Assembly: GCA_913063125.1 (NCBI GenBank)
Contig: CAJXZM010000043.1
Coordinates: 1-40,602 of the forward strand
DNA: 40,602 bases
Reading direction: 5' to 3'
Origin: an uncultured Gammaproteobacteria bacterium
Lineage (GTDB): Bacteria > Pseudomonadota > Gammaproteobacteria > Pseudomonadales > Ketobacteraceae
Shown: in pieces, positions 1 to 10,143 of the stretch
Numbering within the stretch: position 1 is the stretch's first letter
Layout: each line of letters begins with the position of its first letter
Notes under the pieces: model-generated
Database searches by the model: none
What the model saw: the letters and a program-made list of their open reading frames with translations, nothing else
Told to the model about the DNA's origin: nothing
Made by a program: the position numbers and the translations under genes

Positions 1-203
1 AATGAAAGGCTTATCGCAAGGAACATTTGAATTGGCAAAGGAATGAATGCCGCAAAGACACCCACAAACATACCTGCAGATACCGAACGCCGGTTAAAAT
101 GCAATAAATTTGGATCATTAACTAATGGCCCTAACACCTTCAGCCATTTGTTTTGCATGACTATGTGTGGATCCGGCATATGTTTTTTGAAAAACTTTTT
201 CAA
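1..203 (-). CDS. DUF2062 family membrane protein, 3' part outside window
   Basis: Reading leftward from a TTG codon at 203-201, the frame stays open to the window edge and gives a Lys/Phe-rich start (MKKFFKKHMPDPH), then a stretch with LLHFNRRSVSAGMFVG and IPLPIQMFLAI. The MPDP start, the H-NRRSV-G segment and the following hydrophobic part are typical of DUF2062 proteins, small inner-membrane proteins of unknown function. In Pseudomonas such a gene sits between the lolCDE genes and comEC, which fits the divergent comEC here. The frame has a stop just upstream of the TTG, so the start is either TTG at 203 or the ATG at 179; the basic N-terminus favours TTG. No clear ribosome binding site is visible. 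Only about 67 residues are inside the window. Confidence 0.75.
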   Translation of the reverse strand, partial: MKKFFKKHMPDPHIVMQNKWLKVLGPLVNDPNLLHFNRRSVSAGMFVGVFAAFIPLPIQMFLAISLS

Positions 204-305
204 TGGTGTATTTTTCTACGCTTTATGCTGTCAGTTGAGAATCGTTCCGATAATTTGGTGCATGCCATTATGCATAAATACGCTAATGAACTCTAGGTTG
301 ATTCA

Positions 306-2633
306 GTGTTAGTTGCAGTATTAACGGCTTTTTGTTGCTCTGTTGCAGGATATTTCTGTTGGGCTACACTCGGTTTTTCAATAGCCTTGACGAAAGTGCC
401 AGTTACTGCAGAATGGCTAACCCCTTTCGGAATAGCTGTGGTTTGTGGTCTTGGGGTGCTTGTTTTGGGTGTGTTTACCCTCTTGCGTCGAAGGCTGGAG
501 CCCAGTTCAAAACGCTTGTTGATTAGTGTTGTGTTGTCGTTGATTATTGGTTTGGTTTGGGCTAACTCAGCCCACAATCAATTCATTCAGGGTCGAGTAC
601 AGACAGCTCGAACCCTTGAAATGCAGGGTATGATTGTTGGGTTGCCTGAATTAAATGAGGAGAAGGTAACCTTTCTGTTTCGTACCAGAAATGCAGAAAA
701 TACCACTGAAGATATTCGTAAGGCGCTATTGCGCGTTACTTGGCGACATCCGAATAAGGCGTTAGAACCAGGGCAGGTATGGAGCTTTCCTTTACGACTA
801 AAGCCAAGTGACTCTCTTAATGTTTCTGGCATTGCCTATGTAAGAAAGGGCGAAGGGGAACCAGAGCAACTAGGGGTAGAGCCAACGTACCACAGCATAA
901 GGTTTCAGTTGAAACAACGGCTGTTATTGTTCGTTAGCAAACATGATTTTTCTAAGCCGGGGCCAGAGGTTCTGTTCCAGTCTACTCGGTTGAAAGCGTT
1001 GCTTCTTGCGTTGTTATTGGGGGACCGAAGTTTATTAACCCCTAAAGATTGGCAACTATTAAGTGATACGGGGACGACGCATCTAATTGCTATTTCTGGA
1101 TTGCATATTGGGTTGGTGGCCAGTTTTGCCTATTTGTTGACTCTGTATACTATTCGTTTACTTCGGGTGGGCAACGTTGGGTCAACGCTAATTTCGGGGT
1201 TTCATATCGCTCACCTGGTGGCGTTGTTTGCTGCATGGGTGTATGGAGCGTTGGCTGGTTATTCAGTTCCGACACAGCGAGCGTGCCTAACGGTAACTGT
1301 TGTTGTAATGCTGCGCCTTGTGTATCCCATCATTAATCCTTGGTTAGCGGTATTGGTCAGTGCTTCGGTAGTGTTGTTGTTTGACCCTATCGCCATATTG
1401 AATGCAAGTTTTTGGCTGACGTTTGCAGCGGTGGCTTTTATTTTTTTTGTGTTGCAGGGGCGGGTTGGTCGATTGCCTGTTTTGTCTTCGTGGACTCGTG
1501 TGCAATTAGCGTTGTTTGTCGGCCTGTTTCCGCTGTCGGTGGGGTACTTTGGAAAGGTTTCGTTGGTCAGCATTTTCGCAAATCTTGTCGCTGTGCCTGT
1601 CGTTGGCTGGTTAGTGGTACCTTTGGCATTTTTTTACGTGGCGTTAATTTGTTGTGGGACCTATTTTGAAACTATGACCAGTGGCGTCATTGAACTACTC
1701 GATAGGGTAGTGGCGGTTTTGATGTTGTTTCTGGAAGAGGTTCAGTCTTGGGGGGGCACATTGTTGTTTCCTCAAACATCAATTGCCGTTGTATGGGTAT
1801 CGATATTGGGGGCTGCTGTATTGTGTTTACCGAGAGCCGTACCAGGAAAAAAGGTCGCGTTTTTGATGTTTTTGCCTCTATTTTCTCCTTTGCTTACATT
1901 GGATGGTAGAGGGGGTTTAGAAAGCGAAATTTTTATTGATGTGCTGCCTAGCAGTTCCGCATTGATGGTGATAGATCAGGGGGGGGCATTGGTATTGATA
2001 GGGTCAAGCGATATACCTGCCTATAAAATACAATATCAATTCTCCCGTTATCTACAGCGTAAGGGGGTTAAAAATGAACTTAACGAACCAGTGTTTAGTA
2101 TTTATCGTCAGTGGGTATCAGAAGAATATTTTGTGTTGAATATTCGATTGCAGTCTCGACCTTTTATGCAGTGGGCTGCAGTTGGTGTTGATAGTTTACC
2201 TGTGTGTACAGATAGGGTTATTAAGGTTAAATCGGTATCTATTGAGTCATTGATAGGTGGCGGGAGATGTCAATTTTTGTTATCTGGAGATAGAGGGCGT
2301 TATTTAGTTGTTAGACCTAAAAATATACAGCAACAATTGATATTTTTGGAGCGGCATAAGCCATCCTTATTAAATCGAGATATTATGGGGCTGTTAGTTG
2401 CTGTTAAATCGAAACGGGGGGCATCAAGTCGATCTGACCTTCAGCTCGCTAAACCATTGCTAAGTGGGGCGCTGCTAAATACGGTAAATCCAGAAATGGT
2501 GGTATTTTTAGGGGGAGGTTTGCCAACAGGTGCATCTAAAGGTAAGTTTGATGAAGAGTCACTAGGCCGTTTAATAGCGCGTGAGATTAAGATAAAAACT
2601 CCTGATTCTCATGGGATGTTATTGAAATTGTGA
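306..2633 (+). CDS. comEC: DNA internalisation-related competence protein ComEC/Rec2
   Basis: This 775-residue polytopic membrane protein is the inner-membrane channel that takes up single-stranded DNA in natural transformation. Residues 1-200 are an N-terminal DUF4131-like region with hydrophobic segments and a soluble OB-like part. Residues about 230-510 are the Competence domain, recognisable from LLLGDRSLLTPKDW, TGTTHLIAISGLHIGL and YALAGYSVPTQRA-like motifs. Residues about 538-775 take the place of the usual metallo-beta-lactamase-like domain, but the HxHxDH metal-binding motif is not there: the start reads IFIDVLPSSSALMVIDQGG, where a functional domain has LDVGQG and later a His/Asp cluster. 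Start is GTG at 306. It is divergent from the DUF2062 gene and heads the exbB-exbD-lpxK operon, as in Pseudomonas. Family assignment is firm; activity of the C-terminal domain is doubtful. Confidence 0.93.
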   Translation: MLVAVLTAFCCSVAGYFCWATLGFSIALTKVPVTAEWLTPFGIAVVCGLGVLVLGVFTLLRRRLEPSSKRLLISVVLSLIIGLVWANSAHNQFIQGRVQTARTLEMQGMIVGLPELNEEKVTFLFRTRNAENTTEDIRKALLRVTWRHPNKALEPGQVWSFPLRLKPSDSLNVSGIAYVRKGEGEPEQLGVEPTYHSIRFQLKQRLLLFVSKHDFSKPGPEVLFQSTRLKALLLALLLGDRSLLTPKDWQLLSDTGTTHLIAISGLHIGLVASFAYLLTLYTIRLLRVGNVGSTLISGFHIAHLVALFAAWVYGALAGYSVPTQRACLTVTVVVMLRLVYPIINPWLAVLVSASVVLLFDPIAILNASFWLTFAAVAFIFFVLQGRVGRLPVLSSWTRVQLALFVGLFPLSVGYFGKVSLVSIFANLVAVPVVGWLVVPLAFFYVALICCGTYFETMTSGVIELLDRVVAVLMLFLEEVQSWGGTLLFPQTSIAVVWVSILGAAVLCLPRAVPGKKVAFLMFLPLFSPLLTLDGRGGLESEIFIDVLPSSSALMVIDQGGALVLIGSSDIPAYKIQYQFSRYLQRKGVKNELNEPVFSIYRQWVSEEYFVLNIRLQSRPFMQWAAVGVDSLPVCTDRVIKVKSVSIESLIGGGRCQFLLSGDRGRYLVVRPKNIQQQLIFLERHKPSLLNRDIMGLLVAVKSKRGASSRSDLQLAKPLLSGALLNTVNPEMVVFLGGGLPTGASKGKFDEESLGRLIAREIKIKTPDSHGMLLKL

Positions 2634-2704
2634 AATGCCGGGTTAATGTTAATCGGCGAGTGTGATAAATTGGATAGCATTCATATACTTGGAGATATTA
2701 AAAC

Positions 2705-3340
2705 GTGATTGAGTTTGTTAAAGCGGGCGGATTGGTGATGTTTCCCATTATCCTGTGTTCTATTCTTGCTATTGCTATTATTGCAGAGCGTCTCTGGAGC
2801 CTTAGGGTTAGCCGTATTACTCCAGCAAATCTATTAACTAAGGTTTGGGGGTGGATGAAAAACAATCAACTGGATGGGGTTAGGGTCAAAGAGCTTCGTG
2901 ATTCTTCTCCGTTGGGTAAGATACTGGCAGCTGGGTTACTTAATTCCAATCATGGTCGAGGCATCATGAAGGAGTCAATTGTTGATAGTGCAACGCAGGA
3001 AATACATGAAATGGGGCGCTTCCTTAACTTGCTGGGCTCCATTGCAGCCATTACCCCCTTACTTGGGTTGTTAGGTACTGTTATTGGTATGATTAAGGTG
3101 TTTAATGCCATTGTTATGCAAGGCGCTGGAAATGCAGCGGTTTTAGCGGGCGGGATATCAGAAGCACTCTATACAACAGCTGCAGGTTTGACGGTTGCAA
3201 TCCCAGCGTTGTTCTTTCACCGTTTTTTTACACGACGAATCGATGAAATTGCTGTGATGATGGAACAGGAGGCGATTAAGTTGGTGGATATTCTTCACGG
3301 TGACCGAGAACGAGATTCACAGGATGGAGATAACAAGTGA
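2705..3340 (+). CDS. exbB: MotA/TolQ/ExbB proton channel family protein
   Basis: The 211-residue inner-membrane protein has one N-terminal membrane segment (about 10-28) and two further ones (about 105-130 and 148-172). The conserved core LLGSIAAITPLLGLLGTVIG and the following GISEALYTTAAGLTVAIPAL are signature parts of ExbB/TolQ channels. With ExbD it forms a proton-motive-force channel that energises an outer-membrane or periplasmic partner; no TonB gene is near. The start is GTG at 2705, preceded by GGAG about ten bases upstream. The stop overlaps the ExbD start by four bases (GTGA), so the two are translationally coupled. ExbB versus TolQ cannot be fixed from sequence alone; no tolA/tolB lies beside it, and this pair is normally annotated ExbB/ExbD-like in this position before lpxK. 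Confidence 0.9.
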   Translation: MIEFVKAGGLVMFPIILCSILAIAIIAERLWSLRVSRITPANLLTKVWGWMKNNQLDGVRVKELRDSSPLGKILAAGLLNSNHGRGIMKESIVDSATQEIHEMGRFLNLLGSIAAITPLLGLLGTVIGMIKVFNAIVMQGAGNAAVLAGGISEALYTTAAGLTVAIPALFFHRFFTRRIDEIAVMMEQEAIKLVDILHGDRERDSQDGDNK

Positions 3341-3756
3341 AGTTTATTCGTCAACCTGTAGAGGAAACAACGGTTAATCTAACACCACTTATTGATGTGG
3401 TATTTTTGTTGTTGATTTTCTTTATGGTATCTACGACTTTTACGAAAGAGCGTCAATTAGTGATTGATTTACCTGAGGCTGTTGGAGAAGCCGCAATGGA
3501 AGACCCCTTACAGATTGAAATCATCATCAGTGCCGATGGTGAGTACTCGGTAAATGGTCAACGTTTGGTTAATCGAAACCTTACAACGCTGCGAAAAGCA
3601 TTGATCGAGGTGTCTGATGGTAATACAGATTTACCACTTATTATTAGTGCCGATAAAGATACAGCATACCAGTCTGTTATTTCTGCAATGGATGTTGCTG
3701 GTCAGCTAGGTTTTTCAAAGCAGAGTCTACCGATAAAAGCACAGTCTAGTCAGTGA
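3337..3756 (+). CDS. exbD: ExbD/TolR family biopolymer transport protein
   Basis: The 139-residue protein has a short cytoplasmic N-terminus, one membrane helix at about residues 17-36 and a periplasmic domain. The helix carries NLTPLIDVVFLLLIFFMV, with Asp20 as the conserved proton-carrying aspartate of ExbD/TolR. The periplasmic part has the usual features (INGQR-like VNGQRL, ISADKDT). It starts at GTG 3337, overlapping the exbB stop by four bases, so the pair is made together. The position directly before lpxK is conserved in Pseudomonas; a role in lipid or envelope transport energisation has been suggested from context but cannot be shown here. Confidence 0.9.
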   Translation: MKFIRQPVEETTVNLTPLIDVVFLLLIFFMVSTTFTKERQLVIDLPEAVGEAAMEDPLQIEIIISADGEYSVNGQRLVNRNLTTLRKALIEVSDGNTDLPLIISADKDTAYQSVISAMDVAGQLGFSKQSLPIKAQSSQ

Positions 3757-3796
3757 TGATGATTCCTGATCCCTACTTTGGGATAGTGGATGCTGA

Positions 3797-4879
3797 ATGC
3801 CGGTTATGATGCATAAAATTGAACAGTACTTTCAGCAGGTATGGTATGAGGGGCGAAAGCCGCTTTACCTGCTTAGGCCTCTAGAGAAGCTTTATTGTCG
3901 AGTCGTGAATAAAAAGCGGGTCCGTTTTTTACAAAATACCAATGCTTCATATTCCCCCAAATCCCCTGTTATCATTGTTGGTAATATTACGGTAGGTGGT
4001 ACAGGGAAAACTCCGCTGACGTTATTTCTTATTGAAGGGTTTAAAGAGAAAGGGTTAAAGGTTGGTGTTATTTCGCGCGGTTATGGCAGTGGCGCTAAGC
4101 AATATCCCGTTGCTGTTGACAAAAACTCCACTGCTCACGAAGTGGGTGATGAGCCTTTAATGGTTCATCTGCGTTCAGGTGTTCCTGTTGTCGTTGATCC
4201 TGATCGTGTTGCTGCTGCGAAGTATTTAGAGCAAAATTTTAATGTAGATATCGTTATAAGTGATGACGGGTTGCAGCATTACGCATTAAATCGGTCTGTA
4301 GAAATTGTGGTGATGGATGCCACAAGAGGTATTGGTAATGGCCGTTGCTTACCAAGTGGCCCATTACGAGAGCCTGTAACACGGTTGGCTTCTGTTGATT
4401 ATTTGATTGTAAATAGCGGTAATATCGGGGTGTTGCCTTTTGATGTGCGCGCTGCATTTGGGGATGTTGATGCCAGTTACAGTATGCAGATTGAGGCGCA
4501 AGGCTTGGAACCTGTGTTTCGATCTAAGGATAGATCGCTTCTTCCCGAGCCACCTCGAAGCGCTGAAGTCTATGGAGTGGCAGGTATAGGTAATCCAGCA
4601 CGTTTTTTTTCTACGTTAAGTGCATTTGGATATCGGGTTGCTGAAGTGCCATTCCCTGACCATTATCAGTATAAGCAAAGCGACTTTGAATCAATGTCTT
4701 GTAAACCTATCGTTATGACTGAAAAGGACGCTGTTAAAGTACATTCGCTTGAGCCGCTACCAAACCTCACAAATAGCTGGTATTTAAAGGTTTCAGCGAA
4801 TATAAGTCCGCTCCTAATTGGTGATATACTGCACAAATTGTACCCTGAAAAATTCAGCTCAGGAACGTGTAATCGCTAG
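3797..4879 (+). CDS. lpxK: Tetraacyldisaccharide 4'-kinase (lipid A biosynthesis)
   Basis: LpxK phosphorylates the 4' position of the lipid A disaccharide precursor on the cytoplasmic face of the inner membrane. The Walker A motif GGTGKT lies at about residues 67-72 after VIIVGNITV, followed by [26 protein letters not shown] and the [19 protein letters not shown] signature of the family. The 360 residues are slightly longer than the usual 320-340. The ATG at 3797 may not be the true start: ATG codons four and five codons later are possible. It follows exbD by about 40 bases and is probably in the same transcript. The Trm112-like gene that commonly lies between lpxK and kdsB is missing: only 65 bases separate them. 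Confidence 0.94.
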   Translation: MPVMMHKIEQYFQQVWYEGRKPLYLLRPLEKLYCRVVNKKRVRFLQNTNASYSPKSPVIIVGNITVGGTGKTPLTLFLIEGFKEKGLKVGVISRGYGSGAKQYPVAVDKNSTAHEVGDEPLMVHLRSGVPVVVDPDRVAAAKYLEQNFNVDIVISDDGLQHYALNRSVEIVVMDATRGIGNGRCLPSGPLREPVTRLASVDYLIVNSGNIGVLPFDVRAAFGDVDASYSMQIEAQGLEPVFRSKDRSLLPEPPRSAEVYGVAGIGNPARFFSTLSAFGYRVAEVPFPDHYQYKQSDFESMSCKPIVMTEKDAVKVHSLEPLPNLTNSWYLKVSANISPLLIGDILHKLYPEKFSSGTCNR

Positions 4880-4944
4880 GTCTGTACGCTGGACTGTTTT
4901 GGTGTTGTACTTTCTTTTTCTCTCCTTTTTGCATAGGTGTTTGC

Positions 4945-5706
4945 ATGGTCTCTTTTACCGTTATTATCCCTGCCCGTTATAGTTCCACTCGTCTTCCGGG
5001 GAAGCCGTTGTTGGATTTGGCGGGAAAATCTATGATTCAGAGGGTTTATGAACAGGCCACTCAAAGCGATGCTGCTCGGGTGGTCGTGGCGACTGACGAT
5101 GAGCGTATCAAGGCTTGTGTGCAAGCGTTTGGGGGGGAGGTTTGCATGACGTCGCCTGATCATGAGTCAGGAACAGATAGATTGGCTGAAGTGGCAGAAA
5201 AGCTGGCGCTAAGCGACGATGATTGCGTAGTAAATGTGCAGGGTGATGAGCCCTTGATACCCCCTTCAGTCATTAATCAAGTGGCCCGAAACCTACAGGT
5301 ATCAGGTGCGTCGATGTCGACACTCAGTGAGAAAATCACCTCAGAAGACGTTGCCTTTGATCCGAATGCGGTAAAGGTTGTTTGTGATAAAAATGGTATT
5401 GCTTTGTACTTTAGTCGTGCACCAATCCCTTGGAATCGAGACGGATTCTCTGCAACCGGAGGGGCTTTGCCCCAGAAGCAGGCGTTACAGAGGCATATTG
5501 GGATTTATGGGTATCGAGTGGGTTTTTTACATCAATTTGTTCAATGGGGGCCTTGCGCGCTTGAGCAGACTGAATCTTTAGAGCAGTTACGTGCTATGTG
5601 GCATGGAAAAAAAATTCATGTGGAGCAAGCCATTGAACCTCCTGCGCCAGGGATAGATACGAAAGCAGACTTGGTTGCAGTTAGACAGTTATTGGGGGCT
5701 TCGTGA
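4945..5706 (+). CDS. kdsB: 3-deoxy-manno-octulosonate cytidylyltransferase
   Basis: KdsB makes CMP-KDO from CTP and KDO, activating the sugar for transfer to lipid A. The nucleotide-binding N-terminus [15 protein letters not shown] (about residues 8-22) and the QGDEP motif (99-103) are diagnostic, as are SGTDRLAEV and [12 protein letters not shown]. Length (253 residues) matches the family. The ATG at 4945 is well placed before the conserved VIIPARY strand. The end overlaps the next gene by four bases (5703-5706), so translation is probably coupled. It works in the same pathway as lpxK just upstream. Confidence 0.96.
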   Translation: MVSFTVIIPARYSSTRLPGKPLLDLAGKSMIQRVYEQATQSDAARVVVATDDERIKACVQAFGGEVCMTSPDHESGTDRLAEVAEKLALSDDDCVVNVQGDEPLIPPSVINQVARNLQVSGASMSTLSEKITSEDVAFDPNAVKVVCDKNGIALYFSRAPIPWNRDGFSATGGALPQKQALQRHIGIYGYRVGFLHQFVQWGPCALEQTESLEQLRAMWHGKKIHVEQAIEPPAPGIDTKADLVAVRQLLGAS

Positions 5707-6173
5707 TACGCGTACTGTTGGTGTGTTTGGGTAATATTTGTCGTTCACCGACGGCTGAAACCGTGTTTCGATCGAAAATTGATAAAGCTGGCTTGAGTAA
5801 CAGTGTTGATATCGTGTCTTGTGGTACGGCCGGTTACCATATTGGGGAATCACCTGATTCGCGCTCGCAGGCTGCTGCAAAAGGTCGCGGTTATGATATG
5901 AGTGCTTTGCGAGGGCGACAGATTCAAAATGACGATTTCGAGTGTTTTGATTTCATCTTGGCGATGGATGAATCGAATTTGTTGGAGTTAAAGCAACGTT
6001 GCCCCAAGCAATATATTACGAAGTTGGGATTGTTTTTGACCTACGCGGGTAGCTATCAAGAAACAGAAGTTCCTGATCCGTATTATGGTGGGCAGCAAGG
6101 TTTTTCTCACGTATTGGATTTGGTTGAAGATGCATCAGAGGGTTTGGTTGAAGTGATAAAGGCTCGTTTGTAA
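5703..6173 (+). CDS. Low molecular weight protein-tyrosine phosphatase
   Basis: The 156-residue cytosolic phosphatase has the P-loop CLGNICRS at residues 8-15 (nucleophile Cys8, Arg14) at its N-terminus and the general acid Asp125 in PDPYYGG. These are the defining features of LMW-PTPs, which remove phosphate from protein tyrosines; in bacteria some partner tyrosine kinases of polysaccharide export. No such kinase is nearby, so the substrate is unknown. The start is GTG at 5703, inside the last codons of kdsB; the following murB ATG overlaps its stop by one base. The same gene lies between kdsB and murB in Pseudomonas. Confidence 0.93.
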   Translation: MIRVLLVCLGNICRSPTAETVFRSKIDKAGLSNSVDIVSCGTAGYHIGESPDSRSQAAAKGRGYDMSALRGRQIQNDDFECFDFILAMDESNLLELKQRCPKQYITKLGLFLTYAGSYQETEVPDPYYGGQQGFSHVLDLVEDASEGLVEVIKARL

Positions 6174-7201
6174 TGTTTCAAAAACAATATTGTTTGGTGA
6201 ACAATAATACAATAGCGAGCGATGCATTGGCTGCGTATTTTTATGCGTTTTCATCAGAGGAGCAGCTGCACCAAGCGTTGGCAGTCAGACCTTCTGGGGT
6301 TGGCTGCTTTGTGCTGGGTAGCGGTAGTAATGTGGTGTTTGCATCGGATGTGAATGCTCTGGTATTGCATAATGTGATCCAAGGTATTGATGTGGTGGAT
6401 CGAGCTGAAGGGGTTGTTTGGATACAAGTGGCGGGAGGTGTTCTCTGGCACTCTCTTGTTTTATGGAGTATCGAGAGGGGGTATTCAGGTTTAGAGAATT
6501 TATCGTTAATACCGGGTACGGTAGGAGCGGCCCCGATACAAAATATTGGAGCCTATGGTGTTGAGCTGTGCGATTTGTTTGAGTCGCTTGAGGCGATTGA
6601 AATTGAAACAGGTCAACGCATCAGCCTTAACAAACAGCAATGTGACTTTGCTTATCGGCATAGCATTTTTAAAACACCAGCTTATGCAGGTCGATGGGTC
6701 GTTGTTTCTGTGACGTTAAGACTCAGATCTTCCAGAGATGGTAATAGATTTGAATTTAAAACAGAATATGGGGAGATAGAAGCGGAGCTATCTCGTAGAA
6801 GTATTACTCGGTTAACTCCGGAGTTAATGAGTGATGTCATTATTTGTATTCGTCAACGAAAATTGCCAGACCCAAATGTCTTACCTAATGCAGGGAGTTT
6901 TTTTAAAAATCCGATTGTTTCGGTAGATGAATGTGACCGGATAAAAAATAAGTTTCCATCTCTGGTGTATTACCCGTTAGAAGGGGGTAAGTGTAAGTTG
7001 GCTGCTGGTTGGTTGATTGATCAATTGAATTGGAAAGGAAAAGAGGTAGGGGGCGCTAAGGTCCATGATCAGCAAGCGTTGGTGTTAACGAATGTTGGTG
7101 GGGGTGGTAAAGCTGTTGTTGATTTATCAAAAAGAATTCAGGGCGATGTTATGGATGCATATGGTGTTTTCTTAGAGCCGGAACCTTTGATATTTGCTTA
7201 A
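6173..7201 (+). CDS. murB: UDP-N-acetylenolpyruvoylglucosamine reductase
   Basis: MurB is the FAD-dependent enzyme that reduces UDP-GlcNAc-enolpyruvate to UDP-MurNAc in peptidoglycan synthesis. FAD-binding elements include GSGSN (residues 49-53) and SLIPGTVGAAPIQNIGAYG (111-129). The YRHS motif at 161-164 is of type I MurB, the proton-donor Ser lies in NAGSFFKNP (Ser242), and the C-terminal LEPEP supplies the catalytic Glu. The 342 residues fit type I enzymes. The ATG overlaps the phosphatase stop by one base. This is the last gene of the envelope operon; a terminator follows at once. Confidence 0.95.
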   Translation: MFQKQYCLVNNNTIASDALAAYFYAFSSEEQLHQALAVRPSGVGCFVLGSGSNVVFASDVNALVLHNVIQGIDVVDRAEGVVWIQVAGGVLWHSLVLWSIERGYSGLENLSLIPGTVGAAPIQNIGAYGVELCDLFESLEAIEIETGQRISLNKQQCDFAYRHSIFKTPAYAGRWVVVSVTLRLRSSRDGNRFEFKTEYGEIEAELSRRSITRLTPELMSDVIICIRQRKLPDPNVLPNAGSFFKNPIVSVDECDRIKNKFPSLVYYPLEGGKCKLAAGWLIDQLNWKGKEVGGAKVHDQQALVLTNVGGGGKAVVDLSKRIQGDVMDAYGVFLEPEPLIFA

Positions 7202-7243
7202 ATAAAAAAGCCCTTACCAATATATGGTAAGGGCTTTTTTATT
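7201..7243. terminator. Bidirectional rho-independent terminator between murB and rne
   Basis: The arms 7201-7218 (AATAAAAAAGCCCTTACC) and 7226-7243 are perfect inverse complements around a seven-base loop. The GCCCTTACC stem is flanked by an A-run on one side and a T-run on the other, so it can terminate both the rightward murB operon and the leftward rne transcript. The murB stop codon ends at its left edge and the rne stop is at 7264. Confidence 0.92.
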
Positions 7244-7263
7244 ACCGCTTGAATAACTAAATA

Positions 7264-10143
7264 TTATTCGTTTTCGGCAGGCTTGGGTGTTTCAACTTTT
7301 TCGACAGACTTGGGTGTTTCGACTTTAGGCGTTGGTTTGCTTTCGGTCGGTTGTTTTTTTGCTTGTTGGTCTGCAAGTTTTTTCTCTAGCTCACGAGCCT
7401 TAGCTTCGGCTTGTTGACGTTTTTTCACCTCTCTAGGGTCATTAGATGCACGACCTGCAGGTTTTTCTTTTTGTGCCGGTTTTTGAGGCGTAGGACTTTC
7501 AGTGGCCTTAGGTGCGGTAACCTTTGGGGGTGCTGGTGTTTTTGGCGCACTCTTAGGCTGGGTTGGTTGCTTCTGTACTTCAGCCTTAGATTTGTTTTCT
7601 TTTGGCGCTGCTACCTTTTCAGGGGCTTTGTTAACAGGTGCCTCAGTCGCTTTCGTTTTTGGTTGTGCACTTGGATGATCTGGAGAAGGCTTGCTGGCGT
7701 TTTCCTTGGTTTTCTCGCCTTGCGCTTTGGCAGGTTGTGCTTTTTGTGGCGCAGGCTTGTTCTGTTGTGTGGGTTTGGTCTGTTCAGCTTTTGTTTCTTG
7801 CGTTACAGTTTTTTCCTCTTGAGGTTTTGCGTTACCTTGTTTTTGCGGGTTCTGCTTTTCTGCTCGGGCAACAGGTGCCTTTTCTCGTTTAGGCGCTTGG
7901 TCCAGATCGCTGCTTCCCTTGGTTTGTTCGCTACCTGCTGCCTGGGCTTGAGGTTCAGTGGTTGCGTTTACTTCTGGAGCATTCCTCGGTGAAGAGTGCT
8001 CTTGGCGGCGACGACGGCTGTCATTTGGGTTGCGGCGTTTGCCACGGCGAGGGCCATCTTGTGAGTCTTCTTTCTGATCCGTGGCAGGAGTGGTGTCTTT
8101 GCTTTCCTGTGTTTGCTCTTTGTTTCTGTCGCGGTTGCGGTTTCTGTTGCGATTGCGATTTGGATTTGGGGTACGACTTTGATTGCTCTCTTTTTTATCT
8201 TGAGAGTTTTCATCTTGCTGGCGGCTACTAGGCTTCGCTTCTTTGGAATCAGTGTTGCTAGACTCTGCTTCACCTTGATTACGCTGGTTTTGGCTGCGAT
8301 TGTTGCGATGGTTCTGGTTGCGTCCGCCGCGCTGTTGGTTTCGGTTGCGCTGGTTGTCGCGATTATTTCTGGGGTTGCGTTGAGCGGGCTTTGGTGGTTC
8401 TGGTTTTTCTTCTTCAACGGGGGTGCCAGTGAACATCTGAACGAACCACGTTAGTAGGCGAGCAAAAAAGCCAGCTTCCTTGGTTTCTTTAGTTTCTGTG
8501 ACAACTGCTTGCTCTTGTAGGTTGGGAGCTGGAGTTGATGGTTGAACCATTTTTACAACAGCTTCTTGGCGTTTGACAATTGAGCTTTCAGCATTAGCTA
8601 CGGGGGTACGGTCAACAGTTTCTGTTTTTTGAACCATTTCATAACTAGAAGTGCTGTCGTCTTGTGTTTGATCTTTCCTGAGGCGAGTGACCTCGTAGTG
8701 TGGTGTTTCCAAATTCGGGTTCGGAATGACAAGTACGCGCACGTTGTTTCTGGCTTCAACGGAAACAACGTTGTCACGCTTCTCATTTAATAAATAGGTA
8801 GCAACTGAAACAGGCACCTGAGCGTGAATTTCTGAGGTGTTTTCTTTCATGGCCTCTTCTTCGATGAGACGCATAATGGAGAGCGTTAACGAATGAAGGT
8901 CTCTTACGTAACCAGTGCCAACGCAGCGAGGGCAGATGTGTCCGCTGGTTTCACCAAGTGATGGTCGTAGCCGTTGACGTGATAGTTCAAGTAAACCAAA
9001 TCGAGAGATTCGACCAACCTGTATACGTGCCCTATCAATTTCTAGGGCGTCACGCATGCGGTTTTCAACATCACGTTGGTTCTTGTTAGCTGACATGTCA
9101 ATGTAATCAATTACAACCAATCCGCCCATGTCACGTAAGCGTAGCTGTCTGGCAATTTCGTCTGCAGCTTCTAAATTTGTGTTAAGAGCGGTTTCTTCAA
9201 TATCTGCACCTTTTGTTGCTCGCGCAGAGTTGATGTCGATTGATACCAGAGCTTCTGTTGGATCGATAACTATTGATCCGCCAGAGGGTAGTTTCACCTC
9301 TCTTTCGAATGCCATTTCAATTTGGCTTTCAATTTGATAACGCGTAAACAATGGGACTGGGTCGTCGTAAAATTTGATTTTAGGCTCAAATTGAGGCATT
9401 ACCTGACGCACAAAGTTAAGCGCTTCTTCGTATACTTCTTTGCTGTCGATGCAGACTTCACCAATGTCGTGGCGTAAGTAATCTCGAATAGTACGGATTA
9501 TGACATTGCTTTCTTGGTATATAAGTAAGGGGGCTGAATTTTTTCCTGATGCAGCAGTAATGGAGGTCCATAAATCCAACAGATAGTTAAGATCCCATTG
9601 GAGCTCTTCCAGCTTACGGCCTATGCCTGCCGTTCTAACAATAACCCCCATATTTTTAGGTGTTTCAAGCTGCGCCATAACATCGCGAAGTTCGGCCCGC
9701 TCATCGCCTTCTATTCGACGAGAAATACCACCAGCTCGAGGGTTGTTAGGCATAAGGACAAGATAGCGTCCAGCTAAGCTGATAAATGAAGAAAGGGCAG
9801 CTCCTTTGTTGCCCCGTTCTTCTTTTTCTACTTGAACAACAATTTCTTGGCCTTCTCTGATCACATCTTTGATGTTAAATCGGCCTTGAATGTCTTTAGG
9901 GTTCTTGCTGAAGTATTCGCGGGAGATTTCTTTGAGAGGTAAAAAACCATGTCGATCAGCGCCAAAGTCTACAAAAGCAGCTTCGAGGCTTGGTTCTACA
10001 CGGGTGATTTTCCCTTTGTAGATGTTTGCCTTCTTTTGAATACGTGTTCGGTGTTCGATATCTAGATCGTAAAGTTGTTGTCCGTCAACAAGGGCAACTC
10101 GCAACTCTTCTTCGTGAGTTGCGTTGATTAGCATTCTTTTCAT
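7264..10143 (-). CDS. rne: Ribonuclease E
   Basis: This is the endonuclease core of the RNA degradosome, acting on mRNA decay and rRNA/tRNA processing. Counting from the ATG at 10143 (MKRMLINAT), the residues fall exactly on the E. coli numbers: catalytic Asp303 in SIDINS, Asp346 in VVIDYIDM, and the zinc-link Cys404/Cys407 in CPRCVGTG. An S1 domain covers about 35-120. After residue 500 the protein is disordered: a short amphipathic helix, [13 protein letters not shown], probably holds it to the membrane; an Arg/Asn/Gln-rich RNA-binding tract follows; then Pro/Lys/Ala/Gln-rich spacer, and an NDPR motif near the C-terminus like that described in Pseudomonas RNase E. A longer frame from TTG 10155 exists, but GGAA sits about 8 bases before the ATG at 10143 and matches the family start. 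Confidence 0.97.
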   Translation of the reverse strand: MKRMLINATHEEELRVALVDGQQLYDLDIEHRTRIQKKANIYKGKITRVEPSLEAAFVDFGADRHGFLPLKEISREYFSKNPKDIQGRFNIKDVIREGQEIVVQVEKEERGNKGAALSSFISLAGRYLVLMPNNPRAGGISRRIEGDERAELRDVMAQLETPKNMGVIVRTAGIGRKLEELQWDLNYLLDLWTSITAASGKNSAPLLIYQESNVIIRTIRDYLRHDIGEVCIDSKEVYEEALNFVRQVMPQFEPKIKFYDDPVPLFTRYQIESQIEMAFEREVKLPSGGSIVIDPTEALVSIDINSARATKGADIEETALNTNLEAADEIARQLRLRDMGGLVVIDYIDMSANKNQRDVENRMRDALEIDRARIQVGRISRFGLLELSRQRLRPSLGETSGHICPRCVGTGYVRDLHSLTLSIMRLIEEEAMKENTSEIHAQVPVSVATYLLNEKRDNVVSVEARNNVRVLVIPNPNLETPHYEVTRLRKDQTQDDSTSSYEMVQKTETVDRTPVANAESSIVKRQEAVVKMVQPSTPAPNLQEQAVVTETKETKEAGFFARLLTWFVQMFTGTPVEEEKPEPPKPAQRNPRNNRDNQRNRNQQRGGRNQNHRNNRSQNQRNQGEAESSNTDSKEAKPSSRQQDENSQDKKESNQSRTPNPNRNRNRNRNRDRNKEQTQESKDTTPATDQKEDSQDGPRRGKRRNPNDSRRRRQEHSSPRNAPEVNATTEPQAQAAGSEQTKGSSDLDQAPKREKAPVARAEKQNPQKQGNAKPQEEKTVTQETKAEQTKPTQQNKPAPQKAQPAKAQGEKTKENASKPSPDHPSAQPKTKATEAPVNKAPEKVAAPKENKSKAEVQKQPTQPKSAPKTPAPPKVTAPKATESPTPQKPAQKEKPAGRASNDPREVKKRQQAEAKARELEKKLADQQAKKQPTESKPTPKVETPKSVEKVETPKPAENE

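Noticed and set aside
7411..8454. Plus-strand frames of up to 193 codons opposite rne
   Set aside because: They mirror the low-complexity Arg/Pro/Gln/Lys tail of RNase E; they give Phe/Leu/Arg-rich products without domains or ribosome binding sites.
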